Shown: positions 46,119 to 56,419, numbered from the stretch's first letter. The stretch: DNA of 64,000 nt from Enterobacteriaceae bacterium LSJC7 (GCA_000302695.1 AMFN01000002.1:993948-1057947); one strand, 5' to 3'. Numbers and translations are program-made. The notes: generated by a model from the sequence alone, not told the origin.

Positions 46119-47438
46119 ATGACATCCCCACAGAGCGGCGCTGCCGCCTCGCATGTGCGTGCCGAAAAACGCACGCGCACCCGGTTCGTTATCCTGGCGC
46201 TACTGGCTATCGGCACAATGATCAATTACCTCGACCGCACGGTGCTCGGCATTGCGGCAACCGAAGTGAATCGCGACCTCGGTATTGGTGCCGCGATGAT
46301 GGGCATTGTATTTTCAGCGTTTGCCTGGACCTATGCTGTAATGCAGATCCCCGGCGGTATCTTCCTTGACCGCTTTGGCAACAAAATTACCTATGCTATC
46401 TCGCTGGTGTGCTGGTCTGCCTTTACGCTGCTGCATGGCGCCACTGTAGGCATTAAGTCGCTGTTGCTGTGCCGCCTCGGGCTGGGGCTGAGTGAAGCGC
46501 CGTGTTTCCCGGTTAATAGCCGGGTGGTAGGAAAATGGTTTCCCCAGCACGAACGCGCCCGCGCCACAGCCGTGTACACCGTAGGCGAATACGTGGGGCT
46601 GGCGGCGTTTGCGCCGCTGCTGTTCTTTATTATGGAAACCTTCGGCTGGCGCTGGCTTTTTATTGTAGTGGGTGCCGCCGGGCTGTTGTTTGCGCTGGTC
46701 TGGTGGCGCTATTACCACGAGCCGCATGAATCCACCACCGCCAATAGCGCTGAGCTGGAGCATATCGGTCTTGATGCGGCCACGCCGCAGGCTGAGCCGA
46801 AAATGAACTTTAGCTGGCAGAATGTCAAACTGCTGCTGAAGTGCCGCCAGATTATCGGCGCGGGCATTGGTCAGTTTGCCGGTAACACCACGCTGGTGTT
46901 CTTCCTGACCTGGTTTCCGACTTACCTTGCCACCGAGCGCCAGATGCCTTGGCTTAAAATTGGCTTTTTCGCCATCATGCCGTTTCTGGCAGCTGCCATT
47001 GGCGTCATGGCAGGCGGTTGGGTGTCTGATGTACTGCTCAAGCGTACGGGGTCGGCCAATATTGCCCGCAAGCTGCCGATTATCGCCGGGCTGTTGATGG
47101 CAAGCAGCATTATTGCGGCTAACTGGATGCCAAACGATCACGCCGTGATTGCGGTGTTGTCGCTGGCATTCTTTGGCCAGGGCATGGTGGGACTGGGCTG
47201 GACGCTGATTTCCGACATGGCACCGAAATCACTGGCAGGGCTGACCGGCGGGTTGTTTAACTTCTGCTCTAATATGGCCTCCATTCTTACGCCGCTGGTG
47301 ATTGGTTTTATCGTCGCTGCCACCGGTAATTTCTTCTACGCCCTTATTTATATTGGCGGCGCAGCACTACTGGGGGTTTTTGCATATGTATTTATCCTGG
47401 GTGATGTGAAGCGCATCGAACTACCTGGCGTGGAGTAA
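46119..47438 (+). CDS. MFS transporter, anion:cation symporter type (probable shikimate/quinate uptake)
   Basis: 439 residues, 12 helices, of the ACS family (ExuT/GudP-like). INYLDRTVLGIAATEVNRDLGI and GGIFLDRFGNK are the family front motifs, and LGLSEAPCFPVNSRVVGKWFP the family signature in helix 4-5. It lies between a dehydroshikimate dehydratase and a shikimate dehydrogenase-like gene, so an aromatic precursor such as shikimate, quinate or dehydroshikimate is the likely substrate. AAGGAC precedes the ATG; the next gene begins 3 bases after its stop. Confidence 0.87.
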   Translation: MTSPQSGAAASHVRAEKRTRTRFVILALLAIGTMINYLDRTVLGIAATEVNRDLGIGAAMMGIVFSAFAWTYAVMQIPGGIFLDRFGNKITYAISLVCWSAFTLLHGATVGIKSLLLCRLGLGLSEAPCFPVNSRVVGKWFPQHERARATAVYTVGEYVGLAAFAPLLFFIMETFGWRWLFIVVGAAGLLFALVWWRYYHEPHESTTANSAELEHIGLDAATPQAEPKMNFSWQNVKLLLKCRQIIGAGIGQFAGNTTLVFFLTWFPTYLATERQMPWLKIGFFAIMPFLAAAIGVMAGGWVSDVLLKRTGSANIARKLPIIAGLLMASSIIAANWMPNDHAVIAVLSLAFFGQGMVGLGWTLISDMAPKSLAGLTGGLFNFCSNMASILTPLVIGFIVAATGNFFYALIYIGGAALLGVFAYVFILGDVKRIELPGVE

Positions 47439-47441
47439 AGC

Positions 47442-48278
47442 ATGGTCATTGATGGAAAGACGCGCATTATCGCGCACCTTGGCTGGCCAACGGAGAGCTT
47501 TAAAGCGCCGATGATTTACAACCCGTGGTTTGAATCACAGGGGGAGAATGTCAAAGTGGTGCCGTTGGGTATAAAGCCACAGGCTTACCCGGCGCTGCTG
47601 TCCGCGCTGTTCAGTACCACTAACGTTATTGGTGCGCTGATTACCATGCCGCACAAAGTCAGCACCTGTGATTTAGTGGCAACAATAAGCCCAACCGCGC
47701 GCATTGCTGGTGCCTGCAATGCCGTGCGCATGGGTGAAGACGGTCAACTGCATGGCGACATGTTTGACGGCGAAGGCTTCGTGCGCGGTATGTTGCAGCG
47801 CGGCCAGCCTGCGCAGGCGCGGCGGGCGTTGGTGGTCGGCAGCGGTGGTGTTGGCAGTGCCATTGCCGCATCACTTGCGGCGGCAGGCGTTGCCAGCCTG
47901 ACGCTGTTTGACAGCCGCCAGGCCGTCAGTGACGCGCTGGCAGCACGGCTACGCGCCCACTATCCGGCGCTGGAAGTGCGCACTGGTGAGCGCCATCCCG
48001 CCGGTCATGACATTGTGGTGAATGCCACGCCGCTGGGTATGAACCCCGGAGATGAACTGCCGCTGGCAGTTGAGCACCTCGTACCCGGCACGTTTGTGGG
48101 AGAAGTGGTGATGAAGCAGGCGGTAACGCCGTTTCTGAGTGCTGCCCGTGAGCGCGGGTGCGTGACCCAGCAGGGAATTGATATGCTGTTTGAAATGATC
48201 CCGGCTTATCTGGAGTTTTTCGGCCTGACGAGTGCGACGGCAGAAAACCTGCGCCAGGTGGCGCAAATCCGCTACTGA
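47442..48278 (+). CDS. Shikimate/quinate dehydrogenase-like protein (AroE family)
   Basis: 278 residues with the AroE fold: substrate segment GALITMPHKVSTCDL with the catalytic lysine, GACNAVRMGEDGQLHGDMFDGEGF, dinucleotide motif VVGSGGVGSAIA, and NATPLGM. The front motif is SFKAPMIYN instead of the S-K-SP of biosynthetic AroE, which points to a catabolic or shikimate-dehydrogenase-like class. It would oxidise shikimate or quinate to the dehydro acid used by the dehydratase encoded upstream. Direction and cofactor cannot be told from sequence. Confidence 0.88.
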   Translation: MVIDGKTRIIAHLGWPTESFKAPMIYNPWFESQGENVKVVPLGIKPQAYPALLSALFSTTNVIGALITMPHKVSTCDLVATISPTARIAGACNAVRMGEDGQLHGDMFDGEGFVRGMLQRGQPAQARRALVVGSGGVGSAIAASLAAAGVASLTLFDSRQAVSDALAARLRAHYPALEVRTGERHPAGHDIVVNATPLGMNPGDELPLAVEHLVPGTFVGEVVMKQAVTPFLSAARERGCVTQQGIDMLFEMIPAYLEFFGLTSATAENLRQVAQIRY

Positions 48279-48282
48279 TGCA

Positions 48283-48310
48283 GAATGCCGGGAGCAGGCT
48301 CCCGGCATTC
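48283..48310. terminator. Perfect 13-bp hairpin between convergent genes
   Basis: GAATGCCGGGAGC and GCTCCCGGCATTC pair with only two bases between the arms. No T run follows, so it may be a Rho-dependent end, an mRNA-protecting structure or a protein site. Confidence 0.55.
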
Positions 48311-48319
48311 ACTGTGTGC

Positions 48320-48541
48320 TTAGGCGTTAAGCGCCCATTTGATCTGAAACTCTAACTCTTCTTCTTCGCTGCCGCGCTCGTGCTCTACGCTAAATTCAGC
48401 GCGCACTGGCACATAAATACGCTCACCGGCGACCTGAATTTCGAATTTCTCGCCGGACTCAATGGCATCGGCCAGGCGGCGCAGCTTGGCGACAAATTCC
48501 TTGTTCGAATACACCTTCTCAATATCACGTTCTGGTTTCAT
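48320..48541 (-). CDS. Amphi-Trp domain protein
   Basis: 73 residues. Small amphi-Trp domain: RDIEKVYSNKEFVAKLRRLADAIESGEKFEIQVAGERIYVPVRAEFSVEHERG, ending in EEELEFQIKWALNA with the conserved tryptophan. The function of this domain is unknown. AAGGAA lies 9 bases before the ATG at 48541. It converges with the shikimate dehydrogenase-like gene. Confidence 0.8.
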   Translation of the reverse strand: MKPERDIEKVYSNKEFVAKLRRLADAIESGEKFEIQVAGERIYVPVRAEFSVEHERGSEEEELEFQIKWALNA

Positions 48542-48812
48542 ATTGTGTTCCTTGATGTGTGCAGGAGGAGTCCTGCGCCAGGTGCTCACGGTTTGGCGCT
48601 ACGACCTTAATCGTTGCACTATACATGGTGAGCTACCAGAAACCTGACGTGCTTTATGGTGAAGCGCAAGGTAAGCCACTCATTCTTTGCGGTTTTTTAC
48701 ACAATGCTGAGATCGCGCACAGCTTGATTATAAGAATATCCTGATAAGATGCGCAGAGAATATTTAATGCACTGAGTTAAAAGATTTTTTGCGCTGTACG
48801 CGAGGAGGAAAT

Positions 48813-48986
48813 ATGGCGAAATTTGCGGGTTCCGGTCAGGGTTCTTTGACAGGACGTTGGCTAAACACTCCCCAGAGCCAGGATTTACGCGATGCGTGCA
48901 CCACCCGCTGGGCGGGAGTGAAAAGTGGGCAGGGCGTCAAAAAACTCGCCTCGCGGCTGAAAGAGGTCCTGCGCAAACAAGCCTGA
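48813..48986 (+). CDS. Small basic protein of unknown function
   Basis: 57 residues, starting at an ATG with a strong GAGGAGG 7 bases upstream. The product is basic (many K and R towards the end, VKKLASRLKEVLRKQA) with two tryptophans (GRWLN, TRWAGV). It has no signal or membrane segment. A good ribosome site and its own terminator support a real gene. I do not recognise the family. Confidence 0.6.
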   Translation: MAKFAGSGQGSLTGRWLNTPQSQDLRDACTTRWAGVKSGQGVKKLASRLKEVLRKQA

Positions 48987-48998
48987 TAGTGCCTGACT

Positions 48999-49030
48999 AA
49001 AAAAACACCCCAATGCGGGGTGTTTTTTTA
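48999..49030. terminator. Bidirectional terminator between the small gene and betT
   Basis: AAAAACACCCC and GGGGTGTTTTT pair around a 5-base loop, with A and T runs on the two sides. It serves the 57-residue gene and the converging betT. Confidence 0.88.
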
Positions 49031-49051
49031 TTGTGTGCAGAAAAGGGGGAT

Positions 49052-51091
49052 TTAACCCATTTGCGGGAACGTAATGTTATTTCCCGGCGCTTCTCGATGC
49101 AGGTGAATAAAGTTCAGGTGGCGTTCATAGCTGTCCAGAATATCCAGAATCACCTGTTCTTTACTGTAATCCATCAGGTCGTTGCCCTGGCTGCCTTCAA
49201 GCAGGAAGGTTTCAAGGCGGTAGTAGCTGGATTTACCGCTGCGGGCGCGGTAGGTAAAGCCCGGTATCGCGTACTGCTGCGGCCAGATTTGATAGATAAA
49301 GTTCTGCTCCTCACCCAACATCACCAAAAGCTCCAGGTGACCCAGCGTATCGCCATCTTCCGGCGGCAGGCTTTGCAGCTGCACCTGCGCGCCGCGCAGC
49401 TCCAGCTCGTGTGCCACTTCTTCCATTGCCGGGAAACACACGCGCGCCATCATCTCTTTGGTGTGGTGCGTGCCAGGGTAATTCATCAGGCGCGACAACC
49501 GTTTCTTCCAGCTTAGCCTGTCCTGGCCTGCCGCCAGCCACTGCGGGGTTTCGCGGTTTGCGCTCTGGCGGCGGTAATCCTCCACCTTCAGCGACTTATA
49601 CAGCCCAGCCATAATAAAGAAAATCACAAAGCTAAACGGCAGACCCATGATGACGGTGGTGTTCTGCAATGCCGAAATACCGTTAGTCATCAGCATCCCC
49701 AGCGTCAGCACGCCGATCGCCACCGACCAGAAGATACGCAGCCAGTTGGGGGCATCGCTGTTGATATCCTTGAGTTTTGAAGTGAAGTTACCGAGCACCA
49801 GCGCACCGGAGTCTGCCGATGTCACGTAAAACAACAGTCCGGTAATGGTGGCGACCGAGGCGCTGAAGGTAAATGCCGGGTACTGCGCCAGCAGACTGTA
49901 GAAGCCACGCTCAGGATGGGCGATAGTCTCGGCGGCAAAGTCTGCATTACCGTGGATGATTTCATACAGCGCGCTGTTGCCGAAAACAGACAGCCACAGC
50001 AGGGTGAAGGTGAACGGAATAATCAGCGTGCCGAGCACAAACTCGCGAATGGTACGCCCGCGGGAAATGCGCGCCAGGAACAGGCCAACAAACGGCGACC
50101 ACGCCACCCACCAGGCCCAGAAAAACAGCGTCCAGTTGTTCATCCATTCCACCGGGCGGTCAAAGGCAAAGCTGTTGAGCGTCATCCCCATAAAGCGGTT
50201 AACGTAATCACCGATGTTGAGCACCAGAGCGTTAAGCAAAAACGTGGTCTTGCCTACAAACAGCACAAACAGAATCAGCCCCAGCGCCAGCGCAACATTG
50301 AGCAACGACAACACGCGGATGCCTTTATCCACGCCAGAGGTCACCGAGATAGTGGCAATCACCACAGACAGCACAATCAGCGCCGCCCTGGTGCTCATGC
50401 TGTCCGGCACGTCGAACAACACGTTCAGTCCATAGTTGAGCTGCACCACACCAATTCCAAGCGTGGTCGCGATACCAAAAATGGTGCCGATCACCGCCGC
50501 AATATCCACCGTATGGCCGATTGGACCGTTAATGCGTTTGCCAAAAATAGGGTACAGCGCGGAGCGGATGGTCAGCGGCAGGTTATAGCGGTAGCTGAAG
50601 TAGCCGAGCGCAATCCCCATCAGCGCATACATTGACCAGCCGGTAAGACCGTAGTGAAACAGCGTCCAGACCATGGCCTGGCGTGCAGCCTCCATCGTCT
50701 GTCCGGCACCTTCTGGCGGCTGCATATACTGCGTTACCGGTTCAGCAACGGAGAAGAACATCAGATCAATGCCGATCCCGGCGGCAAACAGCATGGAGGC
50801 CCAACTGGTTACGCTGAACTCGGGGCGCGAGTGTTCTGGTCCGAGCTTGATGGAGCCAAAGCGCGAACAGGCGATAAACACCACAAACACAATATAGAGC
50901 GTGGCCGCCAGCAGGTAATACCAGCCGAAGGTGGCGGACACCCAGTTAAGCGCATGGCCAATCCAGGCAGCGGAAAGGGAACTGTAAAAAATGGTCATCA
51001 GGGAAAATAACAAAATCAGCCCTGCGGAGGTGTAAAACACCACCGGATTGATTTTGTCTTTTTCACTGGCAGGTGCAGCAGACTGCGTCAT
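49052..51091 (-). CDS. betT: High-affinity choline transporter BetT
   Basis: 679 residues of the BCCT family (E. coli BetT has 677). Twelve membrane helices cover about residues 15-510. WTLFFWAWWVAWSPFVGLFLARISRGRTIREF is the family signature, and a cytoplasmic tail of about 160 residues senses osmotic strength. It imports choline with protons for BetB and BetA. It is divergent from betIBA with 291 bp between. Confidence 0.96.
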   Translation of the reverse strand: MTQSAAPASEKDKINPVVFYTSAGLILLFSLMTIFYSSLSAAWIGHALNWVSATFGWYYLLAATLYIVFVVFIACSRFGSIKLGPEHSRPEFSVTSWASMLFAAGIGIDLMFFSVAEPVTQYMQPPEGAGQTMEAARQAMVWTLFHYGLTGWSMYALMGIALGYFSYRYNLPLTIRSALYPIFGKRINGPIGHTVDIAAVIGTIFGIATTLGIGVVQLNYGLNVLFDVPDSMSTRAALIVLSVVIATISVTSGVDKGIRVLSLLNVALALGLILFVLFVGKTTFLLNALVLNIGDYVNRFMGMTLNSFAFDRPVEWMNNWTLFFWAWWVAWSPFVGLFLARISRGRTIREFVLGTLIIPFTFTLLWLSVFGNSALYEIIHGNADFAAETIAHPERGFYSLLAQYPAFTFSASVATITGLLFYVTSADSGALVLGNFTSKLKDINSDAPNWLRIFWSVAIGVLTLGMLMTNGISALQNTTVIMGLPFSFVIFFIMAGLYKSLKVEDYRRQSANRETPQWLAAGQDRLSWKKRLSRLMNYPGTHHTKEMMARVCFPAMEEVAHELELRGAQVQLQSLPPEDGDTLGHLELLVMLGEEQNFIYQIWPQQYAIPGFTYRARSGKSSYYRLETFLLEGSQGNDLMDYSKEQVILDILDSYERHLNFIHLHREAPGNNITFPQMG

Positions 51092-51319
51092 CGATTACCT
51101 CTGGTTAAGTAACGGTGACTACTCAGGTGAGCAGACAAGGATTTTTTATCAGAATTTTTTGCGAAGTTTTTATGGTCGCTGTCGCCTGCGAGCGACATAA
51201 ACGACTTTTCAGGGCTTATTTATTGATTTTAATCAAAAATAATAGGTGATTTCATCAGAATATTCATGCTGAAACACACATTCAGCACCCTAATTCGCAA
51301 CAATTAAGACACATTTTTT

Positions 51320-51333
51320 ATTGAACGTCCAAT
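51320..51333. promoter_or_regulatory. Probable BetI operator
   Basis: ATTGAACGTCCAAT is a near-palindrome (ATTG and CAAT arms) in the betT-betI intergenic region, 50 bases before betI, in the place and form of the E. coli BetI site. Confidence 0.7.
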
Positions 51334-51382
51334 CAAAAAAAGATTAAATAGATAACAATAATTGATAGATAAGGCTGCCGCT

Positions 51383-51979
51383 ATGCCGAAAGTAGGGATG
51401 CAACCGATACGCCGACGTCAGCTGATTGACGCCACGCTTAACGCGATTAACGAAGTAGGAATGCACGATGCCACCATCGCGCAAATTGCCCGCCGGGCAG
51501 GCGTGTCGGCCGGGATCATCAGCCACTACTTTCGCGATAAAAACGGGCTGCTGGAGGCGACGATGCGCGATGTGACCGCCCAGTTGCGCCACGCCGTTCT
51601 CAGTCGCCTGCAACGGCTAGCGGATGCCAGCCCTGAGGCACGACTGCGGGCGATTGTCGATGGCAACTTTGACGACAGTCAGATCCACAGCGCCGCCACC
51701 AAGGCCTGGCTGGCCTTTTGGGCCAGCAGCATGCACCAGCCCGGACTTGGGCGGTTGCAGCAAATAAGCCACCGGCGTTTGCTTTCCACGCTGGTGTTTG
51801 AATTTCGCCGCACGTTACCGCCTGCACAAGCGCGGCTTGCGGGCTACGGCCTGGTCGCCATGATTGATGGCCTGTGGCTGCGCGCCGCCTTAAGCGGCGA
51901 ACCTTTTAACCTTGAGGCCGCCCGAACGCTGACGACGCAGTTCATTCGCCAGCAACTCACTCAGGCCCACAGCAACTGA
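51383..51979 (+). CDS. betI: TetR-family choline-responsive repressor BetI
   Basis: 198 residues. Helix-turn-helix at about 25-55 ([34 protein letters not shown]), typical of BetI, and the conserved C-terminal helices ([28 protein letters not shown]). It represses betT and betIBA and releases DNA when choline is present. The ATG at 51383 gives the family start [11 protein letters not shown]. It is first in betI-betB-betA, with betB 11 bases on. Confidence 0.95.
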   Translation: MPKVGMQPIRRRQLIDATLNAINEVGMHDATIAQIARRAGVSAGIISHYFRDKNGLLEATMRDVTAQLRHAVLSRLQRLADASPEARLRAIVDGNFDDSQIHSAATKAWLAFWASSMHQPGLGRLQQISHRRLLSTLVFEFRRTLPPAQARLAGYGLVAMIDGLWLRAALSGEPFNLEAARTLTTQFIRQQLTQAHSN

Positions 51980-51990
51980 CAGGAGAACCT

Positions 51991-53463
51991 ATGTCTCGCC
52001 CTGAACAACGACAACTCTGGATTGACGGTCGCTACGTAGCAAGCAGCCGCGGCGCGACTTTCGACACCATCAACCCGGCAAACGGCCAGGTTCTGGCACA
52101 GGTTCATGAAGCCGGTGAAGCCGAAGTGGAACAGGCGGTGCAGGCCGCCCAGCGTGCACAACAAGTCTGGGCCGCAATGCCCGCAATGGCACGCTCGCGC
52201 ATTCTGCGTCGCGCGGTGGATATTCTGCGTGAGCGCAACGACGAACTGGCGGCGCTGGAAACGCTGGATACCGGCAAACCGTTCAGCGAAACCGCGAGCG
52301 TGGATATTGCTACCGGTGCCGACGTGCTGGAGTACTACGCGGGGCTGATCCCGGCACTGGAAGGCCAGCAGATCCCACTGCGCGACACCTCCTTCATTTA
52401 CACACGCCGCGAGCCGCTGGGCGTGGTGGCAGGAATCGGTGCCTGGAACTACCCGATTCAGATAGCGCTGTGGAAGTCCGCACCGGCGCTGGCGGCCGGA
52501 AATGCCATGATCTTCAAGCCGAGCGAAGTGACGCCGCTCACGGCACTCAAGCTTGGCGAGATTTACCAGCAGGCGGGGCTGCCGGACGGGCTGTTTAACG
52601 TGCTGCCCGGGCGTGGTGCGGTTACCGGTCAGCTACTGACGGAGCACCCCGGTATTGCCAAAGTCTCATTCACCGGTGGCGTGGCCAGCGGTAAGAAAGT
52701 GATGGCAAACGCGGCAGGCTCCACGCTTAAAGAAGTGACGATGGAGCTTGGCGGTAAATCACCGCTGGTGATTTTTGACGATGCAGACCTCGATATGGCG
52801 GCAGATATCGCCATGATGGCGAACTTCTACAGCTCCGGCCAGGTGTGTACCAACGGCACGCGGGTGTTTATCCCGGCGGCGCTAAAGGCTGCGTTTGAAG
52901 AGAAAGTGCTGGCGCGCGTGGCGCGCATCCGCGCAGGCGACCTGATGGCGCCAGAAACCAACTTTGGCCCGCTGGTGAGCCTCCCACACCGCGATAACGT
53001 GCTGCGTTATATCCAGTGCGGACGCGACGAAGGCGCACGCCTGCTGTGCGGCGGCGATGTGCTTAAGGGAGACGGCTTTGAACAGGGCGCGTGGGTGGCA
53101 CCGACCGTGTTCACCGACTGTCGTGATGAGATGACCATTGTACGTGAAGAGATTTTCGGGCCGGTGATGTCCATTCTCAGCTACGAGAGCGAAGACGAGG
53201 TGATTCGCCGCGCCAACGCTACCGACTACGGTCTGGCGGCAGGCGTGGTCACGCGCGATCTCAACCGCGCGCACCGCGTGATTCATCAGCTTGAGGCCGG
53301 GATCTGCTGGATCAATAGCTGGGGCGAATCCCCGGCCGAAATGCCGGTGGGCGGTTACAAGCATTCCGGCATTGGCCGCGAGAACGGCATTATGACGCTG
53401 CAAAACTACACCCGCGTTAAATCCATCCAGGTTGAGATGGCGACGTTTCAGTCTGTATTTTGA
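51991..53463 (+). CDS. betB: Betaine aldehyde dehydrogenase BetB
   Basis: 490 residues, as in E. coli. It oxidises betaine aldehyde to glycine betaine with NAD+. [35 protein letters not shown] binds the cofactor, [10 protein letters not shown] holds the general base and [16 protein letters not shown] the nucleophilic cysteine. The end ([17 protein letters not shown]) is conserved. AGGAG precedes the ATG; betA follows after 23 bases. Confidence 0.97.
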   Translation: MSRPEQRQLWIDGRYVASSRGATFDTINPANGQVLAQVHEAGEAEVEQAVQAAQRAQQVWAAMPAMARSRILRRAVDILRERNDELAALETLDTGKPFSETASVDIATGADVLEYYAGLIPALEGQQIPLRDTSFIYTRREPLGVVAGIGAWNYPIQIALWKSAPALAAGNAMIFKPSEVTPLTALKLGEIYQQAGLPDGLFNVLPGRGAVTGQLLTEHPGIAKVSFTGGVASGKKVMANAAGSTLKEVTMELGGKSPLVIFDDADLDMAADIAMMANFYSSGQVCTNGTRVFIPAALKAAFEEKVLARVARIRAGDLMAPETNFGPLVSLPHRDNVLRYIQCGRDEGARLLCGGDVLKGDGFEQGAWVAPTVFTDCRDEMTIVREEIFGPVMSILSYESEDEVIRRANATDYGLAAGVVTRDLNRAHRVIHQLEAGICWINSWGESPAEMPVGGYKHSGIGRENGIMTLQNYTRVKSIQVEMATFQSVF

Positions 53464-53486
53464 TAATTGAACCTGAGGAACGACGA

Positions 53487-55172
53487 ATGGAATTTGATTA
53501 CATCATCATTGGAGCCGGCTCCGCAGGTAATGTCCTGGCAACACGCTTAACGGAAGACCGCGACACCACTGTGCTGTTGCTTGAGGCCGGTGGTCCCGAT
53601 TACCGTATGGATTTTCGCACCCAGATGCCCGCCGCGCTGGCATTTCCGCTACAGGGTAAACGCTATAACTGGGCATATGAAACTGACCCGGAGCCGTTTA
53701 TGAATAACCGGCGCATGGAATGCGGGCGCGGCAAGGGGCTGGGTGGCTCCTCGTTGATTAACGGCATGTGTTACATCCGTGGTAACGCGATGGATCTCGA
53801 TAACTGGGCAACAGCACCGGGGCTTGAGGACTGGCGCTACGCCGACTGCCTGCCGTATTACCGCAAGGCAGAAAGCCGTGACATTGGCGAGAACGACTAC
53901 CACGGCGGCGACGGTCCGGTATCGGTCACCACACCGAAGGCGGGCAATAACCCACTGTTCGAGGCGATGATTGAAGCGGGCGTGCAGGCAGGCTATCCGC
54001 GCACCGACGATTTGAACGGCTACCAGCAGGAGGGTTTTGGGCCGATGGACCGCACCGTGACGCCGTCCGGGCGGCGTGCCAGCACCGCGCGCGGCTATCT
54101 GGACCAGGCGAAAGCGCGCCCGAACCTGACCATTGTCACGCATGCCACCACCGATCGCATTGTATTTGACGGCAAACGCGCCGTGGGTGTGGAGTATCTT
54201 GAGGGTGACAGCACCATTCCTTCTTCAGCGAAGGCTAAGCGTGAGGTGCTGTTGTGCGCGGGGGCAATTGCGTCGCCGCAGATTTTGCAGCGCTCCGGCG
54301 TTGGTCCGGCAGCGTTGCTGGACAGTTTTGACATTCCGGTTGTACACGACCTGCCGGGCGTGGGCCAGAACTTGCAGGATCACTTAGAGATGTACCTGCA
54401 ATACGAATGCAAAGAGCCGGTATCGCTCTACCCGGCGTTGCAGTGGTGGAACCAGCCGAAGATTGGTGCCGAGTGGCTGTTTGGCGGCACGGGCGTTGGG
54501 GCCAGCAACCAGTTTGAAGCTGGCGGCTTTATCCGCAGCCGTGAAGCGTTTAGCTGGCCGAATATTCAGTATCACTTCCTGCCGGTGGCGATTAACTACA
54601 ACGGCTCCAATGCGGTGAAAGAGCATGGCTTTCAGTGCCACGTGGGTTCCATGCGCTCCCCAAGCCGTGGCCGGGTGCAGATAACCTCACGTGACCCGCA
54701 TCAGCATCCGAGCATTCTGTTTAACTATATGTCCAGCGAACAGGACTGGCAGGAGTTTCGTGATGCCATCCGCATCACGCGCGACATCATGAAGCAGCCT
54801 GCGCTGGATAAGTATCGCGGTCGTGAAATCAGCCCCGGAGAGGACTGCCGTACCGATGCACAGCTTGATGAGTTTGTGCGCAACCACGCCGAAACCGCGT
54901 TCCATCCGTGCGGCACCTGCAAAATGGGCAGCGACGACATGGCGGTGGTGGACGGCCAGGGACGCGTGCACGGCCTTGAGGGATTACGCGTGGTGGATGC
55001 CTCCATCATGCCGCAAATCATCACCGGTAACCTGAACGCCACAACCATTATGATTGGCGAGAAAATTGCCGACCGTATTCGTGGCCGGGAGCCGCTGGCT
55101 CCGAGCAAGGCGACATATTACGTCGCAGGGGATGCCCCGGTGCGTAAAACGCCAAAACGGATGTTTGCATAA
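53487..55172 (+). CDS. betA: Choline dehydrogenase BetA
   Basis: 561 residues of the GMC oxidoreductase family. The FAD motif [17 protein letters not shown] starts the protein. [21 protein letters not shown] and [15 protein letters not shown] are the two GMC signatures. The catalytic histidine pair lies towards the C-terminus ([10 protein letters not shown], then [11 protein letters not shown]). It turns choline into betaine aldehyde at the membrane. The ATG at 53487 follows GAGGAACGACGA. The operon ends at a small hairpin (55186-55207). Confidence 0.97.
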   Translation: MEFDYIIIGAGSAGNVLATRLTEDRDTTVLLLEAGGPDYRMDFRTQMPAALAFPLQGKRYNWAYETDPEPFMNNRRMECGRGKGLGGSSLINGMCYIRGNAMDLDNWATAPGLEDWRYADCLPYYRKAESRDIGENDYHGGDGPVSVTTPKAGNNPLFEAMIEAGVQAGYPRTDDLNGYQQEGFGPMDRTVTPSGRRASTARGYLDQAKARPNLTIVTHATTDRIVFDGKRAVGVEYLEGDSTIPSSAKAKREVLLCAGAIASPQILQRSGVGPAALLDSFDIPVVHDLPGVGQNLQDHLEMYLQYECKEPVSLYPALQWWNQPKIGAEWLFGGTGVGASNQFEAGGFIRSREAFSWPNIQYHFLPVAINYNGSNAVKEHGFQCHVGSMRSPSRGRVQITSRDPHQHPSILFNYMSSEQDWQEFRDAIRITRDIMKQPALDKYRGREISPGEDCRTDAQLDEFVRNHAETAFHPCGTCKMGSDDMAVVDGQGRVHGLEGLRVVDASIMPQIITGNLNATTIMIGEKIADRIRGREPLAPSKATYYVAGDAPVRKTPKRMFA

Positions 55173-55185
55173 GCGAAAAATCGGC

Positions 55186-55207
55186 GCGCCGGGCACAAGT
55201 CCGGCGC
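55186..55207 (+). terminator. Hairpin after betA
   Basis: GCGCCGG and CCGGCGC pair across an 8-base loop, 14 bases after the betA stop. Only TT follows, so termination may be weak. Confidence 0.5.
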
Positions 55208-55225
55208 TTGGTGATTACCGTTGTC

Positions 55226-55453
55226 TCAACGAATCAGCGCATCAATCTCGCCTAAATCCAGTGTAAAGCAGTTCGAGTAGTCATAATCATAAATGACTTC
55301 ATCCAGCGCCATTGTTTCAAACCCTTTTTGCCAGTTACCTTTCAGGACGATTTCAATAGAGCCGATAAAATTGACGCTACCGGTGCGTTTCACTGTACCG
55401 ATTCCGGCGGGCAGATTGCAGTAAAAATCATCAAGCAGGCTGATTTGATTACT
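55226..55453 (-). pseudogene. Unrecognised minus-strand frame, probably a 3' fragment
   Basis: About 75 open codons on the minus strand, reading LLDDFYCNLPAGIGTVKRTG near the front and FETMALDEVIYDYDYSNCFT near the end. It has no start codon with a ribosome site and is closed upstream by a stop. The aromatic and acidic make-up looks like real protein. It may be the end of a lost gene at the junction of the phage-like region. Confidence 0.3.
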
Positions 55454-55455
55454 TC

Positions 55456-56086
55456 ATGGGACTGGTCCTGCCGCATGCTGTTACCTTCACGATTAACGTC
55501 ATCTACAGTACCCCAACAGGCAACGTTACCCAGGATGTCGATTTCTCCGGCATGCTGATATCGGCTGTCGAAAAAACGACGGGGCGGCGGTTAACCCGGT
55601 TCGGTGATACACATTCACGATGGGGTATCTGATTGCTTCTCCTGATGTACCGGCAATAGCGACAATCAACACGACGAAGTTCATCCTCAACGATAACGAA
55701 GCGCTTGTGGTAGGCCCGTTCTTCTCTCCTGTCGAATCCGCTCAGTTGTGACTGCACATCAGGTACAGCTGGGCGGGAAAAAGTCCGCCGACTGGAAAGT
55801 TACGATCTGGAAAATTGACGATGACTACAATCAGGTGCCGGGAACTCAGCAGACATTTACCTATCATCAGGGCACGCCGCACAAATCATCGAGCGAAGTG
55901 TTTTACCGCACCGACAAGCTGACGCCGACCGGTGGTTTTGGCAAGTACACTATTAACTTCCAGCGCACCGATAAATAGAGTGATGCCTCAATTTTGAAAG
56001 TGGAGGAGTCCCACTCAGTTAACGCCAGGACCAACGCCGTGCATCCAACTGATACGCTGGTGCGCGTGAAGGTCAAAGCGATGTAG
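55456..56086 (+). pseudogene. Phage tail protein remnant, multiply disrupted
   Basis: Three frames in turn give pieces in logical order: VTFTINVIYSTPTGNVTQDV and DFSGMLISAVEKT; then FTMGYLIASPDVPAIATINT; then HQVQLGGKKSADWKVTIWKI with GTQQTFTYHQGTPHKSSSEVFYRTDKLTP. After an in-frame TAG at 55976 the last frame continues HSVNARTNAVHPTDTLVRVKVKAM. These resemble central tail-tip/host-specificity proteins of enterobacterial phages. With two frameshifts and a nonsense codon the gene cannot be made whole. Confidence 0.55.
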
Positions 56087-56149
56087 ACGCGCTGAGCAGC
56101 CGTGAGCGGAAATATGGTAACCGACATTTACTCAGCGTTATCCGACAGC

Positions 56150-56368
56150 AGCCCGCAGCGATACGAAGTACGGATTCACCGCGGCTATTCCCAACATTCA
56201 ACTCAACATATGGAACGGAGACACTGTGCAGCTCCCGTCGAGCTATCTCATTGCGACAGTAGAGGAACTGGACAGCCAGCTATGGACGGTCAACAGCATC
56301 AAACCGAACACAGATAACACGGTATCTCTGACCGTCGCGGAAACAGCGACGCCATCTACCAATAAGAA
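56150..56368 (+). pseudogene. Second phage tail protein fragment
   Basis: A frame reading YGFTAAIPNIQLNIWNGDTVQ, then ATVEELDSQLWTVNSIKPNT and DNTVSLTVAE ends with SDAIYQ and a stop. It fits the C-terminal part of the same type of tail-tip protein and lies just before the tail-fibre fragment, in normal phage order. Confidence 0.5.
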
Positions 56369-56419
56369 CAGTCCCCGACCAACCAGACCCGGCCACCGTG
56401 CCGGGTTTATGGAATCAAT

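Noticed and set aside
46314-47141. Minus-strand frame of 275 codons opposite the shikimate-type transporter
   Set aside because: Shadow; the plus-strand frame has clear transporter helices and motifs.
49916-50635. Plus-strand frame of 239 codons opposite betT
   Set aside because: Shadow of betT; extreme Q, R and H content is typical of antisense to membrane protein genes.
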